Below, one piece after another: positions 38,014 through 48,208 of a DNA stretch of 64,000 nucleotides (its first letter is position 1; each line of letters begins with the position of its first letter). A program made the position numbers and the translations under genes. Location of the stretch: NCBI RefSeq assembly GCF_000686905.1, contig NZ_JMLW01000004.1, positions 62,001-126,000 of the forward strand, given 5' to 3'. The notes beneath the pieces are model-generated. The model made no database searches and was not told where the DNA came from. It saw only the letters and a program-made list of their open reading frames with translations. Origin of the DNA: Marinospirillum insulare DSM 21763 (GTDB taxonomy: Bacteria; Pseudomonadota; Gammaproteobacteria; Pseudomonadales; Halomonadaceae).

Positions 38014-39195
38014 ATGCCACTGGAAATACTTTTATTTGCCCTACTCTTTTTGGCACTCGCCTTAGGTTGGTGGCTGGGTCGTAAAGAACGTCGTCGCCTT
38101 ACTCCACCTCCGGGTACTTTAGGGGAGCTAAGTCATGATTACTTTGTTGGCTTAAACTACCTGCTTAACGAACAGCCAGATGAAGCCATAGAAACTTTCA
38201 TTAAAGCACTAGAAGTTAACTCTGACACCATTGAAACGCATATTGCCCTAGGTAATCTGTTTCGTTCACGCGGCGAGTCAGATAAAGCCGTACGCGTACA
38301 CCAAAATCTTTTTGCCCGCCCCAGCCTTACTAAAGAACAAGCAGCCCGAGTACAGCTAGAGTTAGCTAGAGACTTTATGGCTGCAGGCTTGCTAGACCGA
38401 GCTGAACGCCTACTAAGCGAATTAACAGGCTTAAATAATGCCACAGGGAAAGCCAGCCAATTACTACTGGTGGACCTATACGAAAGAGAAAAAGAATGGC
38501 AAAAAGCCATACATACCATTTCTCCTTCCATGCTAAAAGAAAACCATCATCTAAAAAAAGCCGCTGCTCACTATGCTTGTGAACTAGCAGCAATACAGCT
38601 AGGCCAAAAAAACTTTGCGCCCGCACGCAAGCTATTAAAGCAAGCCACCGCTTTTGATGCTGCCTGCATTAGAGCAACCCTGCTTATGGCACAACTTGAA
38701 TTACAAAGCGGCAGCGCCAAGGCTGCAATACGCATACTGCTTCGCCTACCTGAGCAAGATCCCAATTACATACCTGTTATGTTGCAAACGCTAGTAGATG
38801 CCTACCAGCTTCTTGACCAGCCCAAAGAACTGGTTAGTACACTAGAAAAACTACTCGCTGAACATAACTACACTTCAGTGATGATTCACCTAGCAGAAGT
38901 ATTAAGAAAGAAAGGCAGGCACCAAGAGGCATTAGAGAAAGTGGACCATTACATGCTTAGGCAGGGTTCGCTTAAAGGTGTTGATTACTTAATTAATCTT
39001 TACTTAGATCAGGCGCGTGGTGATGAACGCGCCCACCTGCTAACCCTCAGAAACCTAACCAGCCAACTGTTAGAAAAAAAGCCAGAACATCAATGCAATA
39101 ACTGCGGCTTCGCAAGCAAACAGCTCTATTGGCAATGCCCCAAGTGCAGAGAATGGGGCAGTATTAAGCCAATTATTGGGGTAGAAGGTGAATAA
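38014..39195 (+). CDS. lapB: Lipopolysaccharide assembly protein B
   Basis: A membrane-anchored TPR protein that brings LpxC to FtsH and so limits LPS synthesis. One N-terminal helix (about 1-20) is followed by GRKERRRL and a series of TPR units (about 47-340, for example [20 protein letters not shown]). A C-terminal rubredoxin-type zinc/iron site is formed by CNNCGF and CPKCREWGS. The 393 residues match E. coli LapB (YciM). It overlaps the convergent pyrF by 23 bases. Confidence 0.96.
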   Translation: MPLEILLFALLFLALALGWWLGRKERRRLTPPPGTLGELSHDYFVGLNYLLNEQPDEAIETFIKALEVNSDTIETHIALGNLFRSRGESDKAVRVHQNLFARPSLTKEQAARVQLELARDFMAAGLLDRAERLLSELTGLNNATGKASQLLLVDLYEREKEWQKAIHTISPSMLKENHHLKKAAAHYACELAAIQLGQKNFAPARKLLKQATAFDAACIRATLLMAQLELQSGSAKAAIRILLRLPEQDPNYIPVMLQTLVDAYQLLDQPKELVSTLEKLLAEHNYTSVMIHLAEVLRKKGRHQEALEKVDHYMLRQGSLKGVDYLINLYLDQARGDERAHLLTLRNLTSQLLEKKPEHQCNNCGFASKQLYWQCPKCREWGSIKPIIGVEGE

Positions 39196-39862
39196 TAGCT
39201 TCTAGCGCCTGGTTAGGTTCTTTGGCCTGAGTAATCGGTCGACCAATAACCAAATGGGTGCTACCTGCTGTCATGGCAGCTTCAGGAGTCATAATCCTTT
39301 GCTGATCATCTGTACTGCTAGTGGCAGGCCTTATTCCAGGTGTTACCTTCAAAAAAGCTTTACCTAGCTTCTCTTCAAGCAAACTGGCTTCCTGTGCTGA
39401 GCAAACTACACCATCTAAACCCGCCTGATGGGTAAGCTGTGCTAAGTTTAACACCTGCTGCTCTAAGGAACGCTCAACACCTAGCTCTTGTAAGTCAGCC
39501 TGCGACATACTCGTTAAAACCGTAACAGCAATTAGTTGAGTTTTTAAACTGTGCTTAACTAAATTTTCTTTGGCTGCCTGCATCATACGTAGCCCACCAC
39601 TGGCATGTACATTCACCATCCATACACCCTGATCTGCAGCCGCTAAAACAGCTTGAGCGCAGGTATTAGGAATATCGTGGTATTTAAGGTCTAAAAAAAC
39701 CTCAAACCCACGTTGATGCAAAGCAGTAAGAATACTCGGCCCTGCACGGGTAAAAAGCTCTTTACCCACCTTCACTCTGCAAAGCTTAGAGTCAAGCTGA
39801 TCAGCTAAAACCAAAGCCTGTTCGGCGGAAGGAAAATCGAGTGCAACAATAATTGGGCTCAC
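39173..39862 (-). CDS. pyrF: Orotidine 5'-phosphate decarboxylase
   Basis: The last step of UMP synthesis. The catalytic [12 protein letters not shown] holds the Asp-Lys-His-Asp set. [25 protein letters not shown] and [17 protein letters not shown] are conserved. The frame opens 8 codons earlier with TTG and has an ATG at 39874; I chose GTG at 39862 because GGAG lies exactly 6 bases upstream and the product (229 residues) begins with the usual SPIIVALDF. It is convergent with lapB. Confidence 0.95.
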   Translation of the reverse strand: MSPIIVALDFPSAEQALVLADQLDSKLCRVKVGKELFTRAGPSILTALHQRGFEVFLDLKYHDIPNTCAQAVLAAADQGVWMVNVHASGGLRMMQAAKENLVKHSLKTQLIAVTVLTSMSQADLQELGVERSLEQQVLNLAQLTHQAGLDGVVCSAQEASLLEEKLGKAFLKVTPGIRPATSSTDDQQRIMTPEAAMTAGSTHLVIGRPITQAKEPNQALEAIIHLLPQ

Positions 39863-40052
39863 ATAGGTCTCCATTAAAATCTGCAAAAAAAGTAGAGAAA
39901 CCTAACTAATAGATTAACTCTTGAGTCGAATCAAAAAACAAGGTCGTTCTGCAACATTTCTCTGCTAGCTGAAGCCGTATTTGACTTCTAGTCTAAAGAA
40001 GTCAGTTTAGCAAAAACTGGCACTTTCAAAAATGAATCGAGAGGAATTAAAG

Positions 40053-40379
40053 ATGCAGGGAAATTCTATCAAATTCAAAGGCCTTCTTTGTGCTTTATTG
40101 CTACTTATAACTTTTAGTGGCAGTGGTTTAGCCAGTGGACAAGCCACCTCAGCCAGTCAAGAGCAAGCAACCATTCAACAATCAGCTGCTCGCATTAATA
40201 TCAATCAAGCAACAGCAGAACAGCTCAGTAGCTTACCGGGTATAGGGCCTGCTAAGGCAGAAGCCATTATACTAACGCGAGAAAAGCAGGGTAGGTTTAC
40301 TAGCACTCAAGAACTACAAGCCGTTAAAGGCATAGGTGAAAAAACTGCTGCAAAGTTAAAGCCATTAATTAGTTTTTAA
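40053..40379 (+). CDS. Small exported helix-hairpin-helix protein (ComEA-like)
   Basis: A signal peptide (about residues 1-28) is followed by a Gln/Ser/Ala-rich linker and a ComEA-type double helix-hairpin-helix domain (about 46-108): INQATAEQLSSLPGIGPAKA and LQAVKGIGEKTAAKL. Such proteins bind double-stranded DNA in the periplasm and help DNA uptake in competent bacteria; many gammaproteobacteria have one regardless of proven competence. I took the ATG at 40053 because GAGAGGA stands 7 bases upstream, rather than the ATG at 40032. The 108-residue length is normal. Confidence 0.9.
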   Translation: MQGNSIKFKGLLCALLLLITFSGSGLASGQATSASQEQATIQQSAARININQATAEQLSSLPGIGPAKAEAIILTREKQGRFTSTQELQAVKGIGEKTAAKLKPLISF

Positions 40380-40387
40380 AAACTAAA

Positions 40388-40420
40388 AAAAGCTCACCTC
40401 AGAATTTGAAGTGAGCTTTT
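40388..40420. terminator. Bidirectional terminator between the comEA-like gene and the SDR gene
   Basis: AAAAGCTCAC (40388-40397) pairs perfectly with GTGAGCTTTT (40411-40420). Leftward, the A-run at 40384-40391 becomes a run of T after the stem; rightward there is TTTTATA. It lies between two convergent stops. Confidence 0.85.
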
Positions 40421-40446
40421 ATACTTCTGCTGACTAGTAGTAAAGC

Positions 40447-41208
40447 TTAGATGCGCAAAGCACCATCACACTCTACAACACGGCCTGAGAAGTAATCATT
40501 CTCTACTATATAGCGAACAGTGTGCGCAATTTCATCTGGCTGACCTAAGCGCTTCAAAGGAATACCAGCAGTAATTTTACCTAGCACTTCTTCTGGCATA
40601 GCCGAAACCATATCGGTAGCTACAAAACCTGGGGCAATTGCGCCAGTACGAATACCGTAGCGAGCAAGCTCTTTAGCCCAAGTAACCGTCATAGCCACCA
40701 CAGCAGCTTTAGCAGCTGCATAGTTAGACTGACCCATATTACCAGCGCGAGAAATAGAAGAGATATTAATGATAACGCCCTGGCTACCTAGCTTAATCAT
40801 CTGCGCTGCCGCTTCACGGCCACATAAAAATACGCCAGTTAAGTTAACATCAATAACCTGCTGCCAGTTAGAAAGGCTCATTTTACCGGTTACTTCACCA
40901 TTTTTAGCTTTCACTAATAGGCCATCACGGGTAATACCCGCATTATTGACCAACACATCTAGCTTGCCAAAATCTTTACCTATCTGTTCAAAAGTGCTTT
41001 CAACAACGACTTCATCAGCAACGTTAGCTAAGTAATAATGGCCATCACCACCCGCTTTTCTAACCAAGTCTAGTGTCGCTTTTAGCTTGTCTTCATCTAG
41101 GTCGATCAGTGCTAACTTAGCACCCTGGGTAGCTAAATTAAGCGCCATCGCTTGACCTAAACCCTGCGCACCACCAGTAATTGCAATCACTGCTTCCTTA
41201 ACTTGCAT
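40447..41208 (-). CDS. Short-chain dehydrogenase/reductase (FabG-like)
   Basis: A 253-residue cytosolic oxidoreductase with the classical SDR features: cofactor motif [23 protein letters not shown] (NNAG), catalytic Ser in [12 protein letters not shown], YxxxK in SNYAAAKAA, and [10 protein letters not shown]. An acidic residue at the end of the second strand ([10 protein letters not shown]) suggests NAD(H) preference. It resembles FabG in [15 protein letters not shown], but it stands alone rather than in a fab cluster, so the substrate is unknown. GAGGTGA precedes the ATG. Confidence 0.9.
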   Translation of the reverse strand: MQVKEAVIAITGGAQGLGQAMALNLATQGAKLALIDLDEDKLKATLDLVRKAGGDGHYYLANVADEVVVESTFEQIGKDFGKLDVLVNNAGITRDGLLVKAKNGEVTGKMSLSNWQQVIDVNLTGVFLCGREAAAQMIKLGSQGVIINISSISRAGNMGQSNYAAAKAAVVAMTVTWAKELARYGIRTGAIAPGFVATDMVSAMPEEVLGKITAGIPLKRLGQPDEIAHTVRYIVENDYFSGRVVECDGALRI

Positions 41209-41427
41209 AAATCACCTCGATCATTTTTAGAATAATAAAAAACTTAGCCTATACTTACATTTCCTAACCAATATAACGCATCATCTCGCAGTTGCGAAAT
41301 AGAAAAGCGAAACTTATTGAAAATAATTGACTGAAGCGTCATTTTCAAGAAATGTGACCCACCCACTTGAAGATCAACCTAAGCGTCACCACTTCTTACT
41401 TACAACCTTCAAAACAAGGCTTAAAAA

Positions 41428-41904
41428 ATGCCATTACTCTTCTTTTTATTAGTTTGGCCCTTAGCAGAAATTTGGCTAATGATCCAAGTTGGTCAGCAAA
41501 CCGGGGCTTTTTCTACTGTTCTACTTATTGTTGCCACTGCAGTCTTAGGTCTGGTGTTAGTGCAGTTAGAATGGCAACGCTTAATGCTGGCTATGCGCGA
41601 CAAGATGAATAAGGGTGAAGCAACCCTAGGCGTTGTCTTAGAAACAGCCGCTGTTGGTTTAGCGGGTGTATTGTTATTTATACCCGGTTTTATTTCAGAT
41701 TTTTTAGGGCTATTGCTACTCCTTCCCTTAACCCGCCAATTTCTTATTCGCCCCTTGAAAAAAAGAGGGCAAGGCACCACTTATCAAGAGCGCCAGAGTT
41801 ATTACTACACATCCAGTAATAAAACTCAGCAGCGAGAAAACTTAGATGGTTCTGGACAAGTGCTTGAAGGAGAATACCAAAGAAAAGATGACCAAGAGAC
41901 TTGA
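41428..41904 (+). CDS. fxsA: Membrane protein FxsA
   Basis: An inner-membrane protein of 158 residues with about three to four helices and a polar C-terminal tail. The opening LLFFLLVWPLAEIWLMIQVG and LFIPGFISDFLGLLLLLP are FxsA signatures. In E. coli FxsA can relieve F-plasmid exclusion of phage T7; its normal role is unclear. As in E. coli it lies just upstream of groES. Its stop codon is embedded in the groES heat-shock promoter. Confidence 0.92.
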   Translation: MPLLFFLLVWPLAEIWLMIQVGQQTGAFSTVLLIVATAVLGLVLVQLEWQRLMLAMRDKMNKGEATLGVVLETAAVGLAGVLLFIPGFISDFLGLLLLLPLTRQFLIRPLKKRGQGTTYQERQSYYYTSSNKTQQRENLDGSGQVLEGEYQRKDDQET

Positions 41905-41928
41905 AATTTTTTTCTACATCCCCATTTA
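41900..41928 (+). promoter_or_regulatory. Sigma-32 heat-shock promoter of groESL
   Basis: CTTGAAA (41900-41906), 13 bases, then CCCCATTTA (41920-41928). Both elements match the sigma-32 consensus completely and the spacing is right. It overlaps the fxsA stop and would start a leader of about 115 bases before groES. No CIRCE (HrcA) repeat was seen. Confidence 0.9.
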
Positions 41929-42050
41929 AAGTTAGCAACATAATTTCTGCTTGTTCTTTTCCAAGAGCAAGCAATCCGGCTAGCCGGAAAGGCAAGTAAA
42001 ACAAGCAAAATGCTTAAACAATAAGTTGACCAATCAGGAGACATTCAGCA

Positions 42051-42338
42051 ATGAAAATCCGTCCTTTGCACGATCGCGTAGTCGTTCGTCGTATGGAAGA
42101 AGAAACCACCACCCCTGGCGGCATTGTTTTGCCAGGCAGTGCAAAAGAAAAGCCTCAGCAAGGTGAAGTTGTTGCTATAGGTGAAGGTCGTTTTGTTGAT
42201 GGTCAGCTGCGTCCTCTGTCAGTTAAGGCCGGTGATAAGGTCATTTTTGGCAGCTACGCAGGCAGCACTATCAAAATTGATGGTGAAGAACTACTGATCC
42301 TGAACGAAAGCGAAATTTTCGGTGTACTAGAAGGCTAA
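42051..42338 (+). CDS. groES: Co-chaperonin GroES
   Basis: The heptameric lid of the GroEL folding chamber. The 95 residues carry the family blocks [16 protein letters not shown], the mobile loop [16 protein letters not shown], and [22 protein letters not shown] stands about 10 bases before the ATG. It is heat-shock controlled through the sigma-32 promoter upstream and is co-transcribed with groEL, 62 bases downstream. Confidence 0.99.
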   Translation: MKIRPLHDRVVVRRMEEETTTPGGIVLPGSAKEKPQQGEVVAIGEGRFVDGQLRPLSVKAGDKVIFGSYAGSTIKIDGEELLILNESEIFGVLEG

Positions 42339-42385
42339 GCGCTTTCTTACCAACACCCCTATATCTATCCAATACAGTTATTTAA

Positions 42386-44053
<1,668 letters not shown>

Positions 44054-44094
44054 TCCGTTTTGACCCTAGCATGACCCGCGCTAAGCGCTAAAAC

Positions 44095-44126
44095 AAAACC
44101 CCGACTTAAAAATCGGGGTTTTTTTA
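44095..44126. terminator. Bidirectional terminator between groEL and hmuV
   Basis: AAAACCCCGA (44095-44104) pairs with TCGGGGTTTT (44113-44122), followed by more T. The A-rich left flank serves the leftward hmuV transcript. It lies between the two convergent stops. Confidence 0.93.
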
Positions 44127-44137
44127 TACCCATTTAT

Positions 44138-44932
44138 TCAATCATCTAGCATCACTAAATGCCGATTATTTTCTGGATGATAATAAGCCGTTAACTCTGC
44201 TTTATAAACGCTGGAAATACGCTGCAAGTTTAAAACTTCAGTAGGTTTTCCTAAAGCTTGCACCTTACCTTTATCTAACATCAATAAACGATCGGAAAAA
44301 ACACTAGCTAGGTTTAAATCATGCAGCACGCACACTAAACTCCAGTTGTGCTGTTTAACCAGCTTTTTAAGGTTACGTAACACCTGCTGTTGTTGGCCTA
44401 AATCTTGTGCTGACATGGGTTCGTCTAACAACAACAAAGCGTTGGGTACTTGCCAAATTTGCGCTAAAACTCTAGCTAACTGCACCCTTTGCTGTTCACC
44501 ACCGGAAAGGCGGGTAATTTTACGCCCCAATAATTCATAAGCACCAGCGGCTTGCATCGCCTCGGCTACAATAGGAGAATCAGCCGTATCATCGCCCCAA
44601 GCATACCGTCCTAGCGCTACCACCTCTTGGGTTAAAAAATCAAAACTTAATGGAGTCGATTGCTCCATACGCGAACGGCAGCGTGCTAATTCAGCAGCAG
44701 GCCAAGCATTTAATGGTCTGTTTGCAACCAATACTTCACCGCTGCTGGGCTGTAATTCTCCGGTTAACAAACCTAAAAGGGTTGATTTTCCTGCACCATT
44801 GGGGCCACAAACGGCTAAAATTTCACCTGAGTTAAGGTCTAAGCTCATCGGCTGTAAGCGCCAACTATCTGGTTTACCTAAACTAACTTCTTTAACGGTA
44901 AGCACTGGCTGTTTAGCGGTTGTTTGCGTCAT
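44138..44932 (-). CDS. hmuV: Haem ABC importer, ATP-binding protein
   Basis: The cytosolic ATPase of a BtuD/FepC-type importer. Walker A GPNGAGKSTLL, signature LSGGEQQRVQLARVL, Walker B LLLLDEP, and the switch histidine in CVLHDLNLA. Its 264 residues and the RSRMEQSTPLSFDF stretch fit HmuV. The start overlaps the hmuU stop (ATGA). Specificity for haem follows from HmuS, HmuT and the receptor next door. Confidence 0.93.
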   Translation of the reverse strand: MTQTTAKQPVLTVKEVSLGKPDSWRLQPMSLDLNSGEILAVCGPNGAGKSTLLGLLTGELQPSSGEVLVANRPLNAWPAAELARCRSRMEQSTPLSFDFLTQEVVALGRYAWGDDTADSPIVAEAMQAAGAYELLGRKITRLSGGEQQRVQLARVLAQIWQVPNALLLLDEPMSAQDLGQQQQVLRNLKKLVKQHNWSLVCVLHDLNLASVFSDRLLMLDKGKVQALGKPTEVLNLQRISSVYKAELTAYYHPENNRHLVMLDD

Positions 44933-45957
44933 ACATCACCTCTGTTACGCCCACGCGCTAACATCCATAAAAAATAAGGGCCGCCAATTAAACTGGTTAA
45001 CAAACCTACAGGAATTTCCGCAGGGGCTGCTAAACTTCTAGCCAAAGCATCGGCAAGTAGCAATAAAATAGCACCACCCAAAGCCGAGGCTGGCAATAAA
45101 AGCCGATGACCTGGGCCTAAAAGCATCCGTAGCAAATGTGGAATCATCAAGCCTAAAAAGCCAATAATGCCAGCCAAAGCCACGCTAACGCCTACCGTTA
45201 AAGCTGTGCCTAGCACCACTTTTTGGCGTAGTTTTTTAGCATCTAAACCACTGTCGGCGGCAGCTAAATCGCCCAGTTGCAAAACATCTAGCTGTTTACG
45301 AACCGATAGCAATAAAAACAAACCGGGCAGCATTACCAAAGCACCCACGGCAAGTTCGCTGCCACGCACAAAACCCAAACCACCCATGCCCCATAAACTC
45401 ATTTGGCGCAGCTGTTGGTCATCGGCAACGTAGCTAAGCAAACCATTAAAAGCGCCCGCTAAGGTATTAATGGCTAAACCTGCTAACAACAGCCACAGCA
45501 TATTGCCCTGCCCATTTTGCCCTAAGCGAAAAATTAACCAACAGGTTAACCAACCGCCGACACAGGCAATTAACATTTGCCCTTGCCAAGTCCAAGCATC
45601 TGGCAAAAATGCCGCTACAGGAAACACAATCCATAAGCCAACTGCCAAACTTGCACCGCTAGAAACCCCTAATAAACCTGGGTCTGCCAAGGGGTTGCGA
45701 AATAACCCTTGCATGGCTGCACCTGCCAACGCCAAGCCGCTGCCAACCAACATAGCCAACAACAAGCGTGGCAAGCGAATGGCTGTCCAAATTTGCCAGT
45801 CATAACTTGTCATGCCGCCAGTAATAAACTGCCAAGGCCCTAAAGCTAAAGTGCCGGTTTGTGAAGCAATTAATAAGGCTAGCAATAAAGCGCTACCCAA
45901 TAAAGTTAAAGCCCGTGTCGCAGGTTTTAAACCTAATAACCAAGTCATGGTGTTCAT
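44929..45957 (-). CDS. hmuU: Haem ABC importer, permease
   Basis: A FecCD/BtuC-type inner-membrane permease of 342 residues with about nine to ten helices. The family motifs include WTAIRLPRLLLAMLVGSGLALAG (seen as RLPRLLLAMLVGSGLA), GLFRNPLADPGLLGVSSGA, and GIIGFLGLMIPHLLRMLLG. Leucine codons are mostly TTA/TTG, unlike groEL. It overlaps hmuT and hmuV by 4 bases on each side, so the three importer genes are tightly coupled. Confidence 0.94.
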   Translation of the reverse strand: MNTMTWLLGLKPATRALTLLGSALLLALLIASQTGTLALGPWQFITGGMTSYDWQIWTAIRLPRLLLAMLVGSGLALAGAAMQGLFRNPLADPGLLGVSSGASLAVGLWIVFPVAAFLPDAWTWQGQMLIACVGGWLTCWLIFRLGQNGQGNMLWLLLAGLAINTLAGAFNGLLSYVADDQQLRQMSLWGMGGLGFVRGSELAVGALVMLPGLFLLLSVRKQLDVLQLGDLAAADSGLDAKKLRQKVVLGTALTVGVSVALAGIIGFLGLMIPHLLRMLLGPGHRLLLPASALGGAILLLLADALARSLAAPAEIPVGLLTSLIGGPYFLWMLARGRNRGDV

Positions 45958-46844
45958 TGCCTAGCCGCAGTATTAACTTTTTTAGCTGAAGAATGCAGTT
46001 CTAATAGCGCAGCGTGTAATGCCAATACCGACTCTGCTGTTCTGGGGCCAAAGCCTAGAAAAGCTAAATCATCAACCACGACTAGCTGGTTATTCTTGGC
46101 GGCTGGGGTTTGCTGTAAACCGGGTAGTTGCCACACTTTTTCTTTACCACCTAAAGCTGCTAAACCGGCTTGGGTTAAAATCAAAGTACTTGGTTGGGCG
46201 GCAATAATGCCTTCGGTACTAATCGGGCGATAACCTTTAACGCCTTGAATGGCATTCTTTAAACCAGCCAACTGCATCAGTGAATCAGCACTCGAACCCT
46301 GCCCTGCGACCATCGGCGCACCCATACCCGCATGGCTTAAAATAAACACGCCTTTTAGCTGTTTAAAGGGCATTAGCTGGGTAAGTTGTTCACGTTGTTT
46401 GGCTAAAGCTGCTAATAAAGGTTTGGCTTCTTTTTCTAAATTAAGTGCTTCAGCCACAGCGTTCACTTTTAAATCAACACCGTCTAAATCTTGCTGGTAA
46501 GGAATACGCGCTACTTTAATGCCTGCCGCTTCAAGCCTTTCTGCTAAAGGCGCAGGGCGTGCCGCATCGCTTAATAGCACTAGATCCGGTTTAAACGACA
46601 AAATCCCCTCTAAGGAAAGCTGGCGTAAATAACCCACATCTGGCAAGTCATTAGCGATTTCTGGAAACATGCTGGTGGTGTCTCTGGCAATCAGGCGATC
46701 ACCCGCGCCCAAGGCATATACAATTTCTGTAACATCACCCCCTAAGCTAATGACACGCTGTTTAGAAGAACCAGCGTCAGCAAGGCTTGTTAAAGGCAAT
46801 AGAAAGAGAAACCCAGCCATTAGCTGGGTAAATAATTTATTCAT
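45954..46844 (-). CDS. hmuT: Haem ABC importer, periplasmic binding protein
   Basis: A class III (helical backbone) periplasmic solute-binding protein of 296 residues, with a signal peptide to about residue 23. The N-lobe begins RVISLGGDVTEIVYALGAGDRLIARDTTSMFP (cited in part), and YLRQLSLEGILSFKPDLVLL is typical. The C-lobe carries GVFILSHAGMGAPMVAGQ and the ending FLGFGPRTAES. Tyrosine/arginine residues in the cleft may bind haem. GAGGG precedes the ATG. Confidence 0.92.
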   Translation of the reverse strand: MNKLFTQLMAGFLFLLPLTSLADAGSSKQRVISLGGDVTEIVYALGAGDRLIARDTTSMFPEIANDLPDVGYLRQLSLEGILSFKPDLVLLSDAARPAPLAERLEAAGIKVARIPYQQDLDGVDLKVNAVAEALNLEKEAKPLLAALAKQREQLTQLMPFKQLKGVFILSHAGMGAPMVAGQGSSADSLMQLAGLKNAIQGVKGYRPISTEGIIAAQPSTLILTQAGLAALGGKEKVWQLPGLQQTPAAKNNQLVVVDDLAFLGFGPRTAESVLALHAALLELHSSAKKVNTAARQ

Positions 46845-46860
46845 AGCAAATCCCTCTGCT

Positions 46861-47943
46861 TTATTTCACGCTAGTATTTACACTAGGCAAATGGGTTAAT
46901 AACTCTGTCCAAGCTGCTTGCTCAGGGCCATTCTCTTCACGTTTTGCATACATTTGCAGCAATAAAGTACCAAACTTATCAAATACTTCTAAACTAGTTA
47001 CCCAGCCACTAGACTGCGGCTTACGCGTTACAAAAGCCCTAAAAAAACTGTCAGGATTGGCATGCAGAGTAAAATTTTCTTCAAAAATATTTAACCAGCC
47101 ACGCATTGGTTTAATGCCTTGCGTTTTACCTGTATAAATTTGTACGCAGCCACGACTACCCACAAAAATCATGATTTCCATTTTTTGCTCAGCCGTTGCG
47201 TCCACCACCTGCTGAAAAGCATCCACAGAAACTTCACGACTTAAATCTTCTGGTACTGCTTGTACAGCAGAAAAGCGAGTAATACGGTGACGGCGTATCA
47301 AACTAAAAAATTGATGCACATCTTTCATCTGCCGCCATTCCTCAGCCACTTGGTTAGGGCTAACAGGTGCAGGATGAGCTACAGGTTCTGCGGGCGTAAA
47401 ACTAGGCAAAGCTGCAGTTTTATCAGTAATCGCTTGCTCATTCACCAACTGCTGCCAAGCGGCCAAATCGGTTTCTTCTAGAGAAAAGATTTTATGTACA
47501 GCACTACCATGCTTATCAAAGAACTGTAGACTTAAACGCTTACCTTTGGCAGTTTCTTCTTCAATTGCACAACCCCAATGCCAATGTCCCATAAACAAGC
47601 GCAGGTCTAAACCGCCGATATCTAAGAATATACCCGCCGCATGTTGACCAGCCTCACCTAACTGAGGTTTAGGATAAATTCCCTTATATTCATTAACTAC
47701 GCCCTGGTTACGAGTTAGTGCTAATACTCGACCTAAACTTGGCAAAGCTTTTAAAACAGCCAGAATATCTTTTAAAGGCCAAACTTTTTCACGCCCAACA
47801 CGGCAGGCCTGAAGCGCTCCCTCACTAGAATCTAATAAAGCAGCCCAATCCACCATAAAACCTGGTGCTTCAGATTCACGTAATTGTTGTAAGGAAGAAA
47901 AAAGAATGGCTTGCTCATCTTGAGCGTCCAGAGTCATATTCAT
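46861..47943 (-). CDS. hmuS: HmuS/ChuS-type haem-handling protein
   Basis: A cytoplasmic protein of 360 residues made of two homologous halves (about 1-180 and 190-360), as in HemS/HmuS/ChuS, which carry haem or open its ring. Repeated patterns are seen in the two halves: IFLDIGGLDLRLFMGHWHWG and IFEENFTLHANPDSF, and the paired FDKHGSAVHKIF and FDKFGTLLLQMY. GGAG stands 8 bases before the ATG. It heads the leftward hmuSTUV unit behind a Fur-like region. Whether it degrades or only carries haem is not visible. Confidence 0.9.
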   Translation of the reverse strand: MNMTLDAQDEQAILFSSLQQLRESEAPGFMVDWAALLDSSEGALQACRVGREKVWPLKDILAVLKALPSLGRVLALTRNQGVVNEYKGIYPKPQLGEAGQHAAGIFLDIGGLDLRLFMGHWHWGCAIEEETAKGKRLSLQFFDKHGSAVHKIFSLEETDLAAWQQLVNEQAITDKTAALPSFTPAEPVAHPAPVSPNQVAEEWRQMKDVHQFFSLIRRHRITRFSAVQAVPEDLSREVSVDAFQQVVDATAEQKMEIMIFVGSRGCVQIYTGKTQGIKPMRGWLNIFEENFTLHANPDSFFRAFVTRKPQSSGWVTSLEVFDKFGTLLLQMYAKREENGPEQAAWTELLTHLPSVNTSVK

Positions 47944-48064
47944 TGCATCTACTCCAAGGGTTGCAGAAAAACTGACGTGCTGGCTGCCTTGGAAAGTAGT
48001 AGTTATACCTGGGTGGCTTGCACACTATAATTCCAACAATGTTACTTAAACACTTTCGCAGATG

Positions 48065-48116
48065 TCAATCATTATAATTAAGTGTTGACAATCATTTAAC
48101 ATCAATTATCATTCAC
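48065..48116. promoter_or_regulatory. Fur-box-like operator and divergent promoters of the haem locus
   Basis: The segment is rich in overlapping Fur hexamers: CAATCATTATAATTA (48066-48080) and ATCAATTATCATTCA (48101-48115). A rightward promoter TTGACA (48085-48090), 16 bases, TATCAT (48107-48112) overlaps the second block. A leftward TATAAT-like box (48071-48076) overlaps the first. Iron-controlled repression of both arms is the natural reading; Fur binding is inferred. Confidence 0.65.
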
Positions 48117-48208
48117 TACGTCAGCCAGCCACGTCCCTTCTTATTTTCATTTCGTTAAGGAACTGCCAGCCAGCAATTTATTTATTTCTGTGCTTAGGGA
48201 GTTTTTTA

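Noticed and set aside
41368-41400. CTTGAAG upstream of fxsA as a second sigma-32 promoter
   Set aside because: No CCCCAT-type -10 element is found at a suitable distance.
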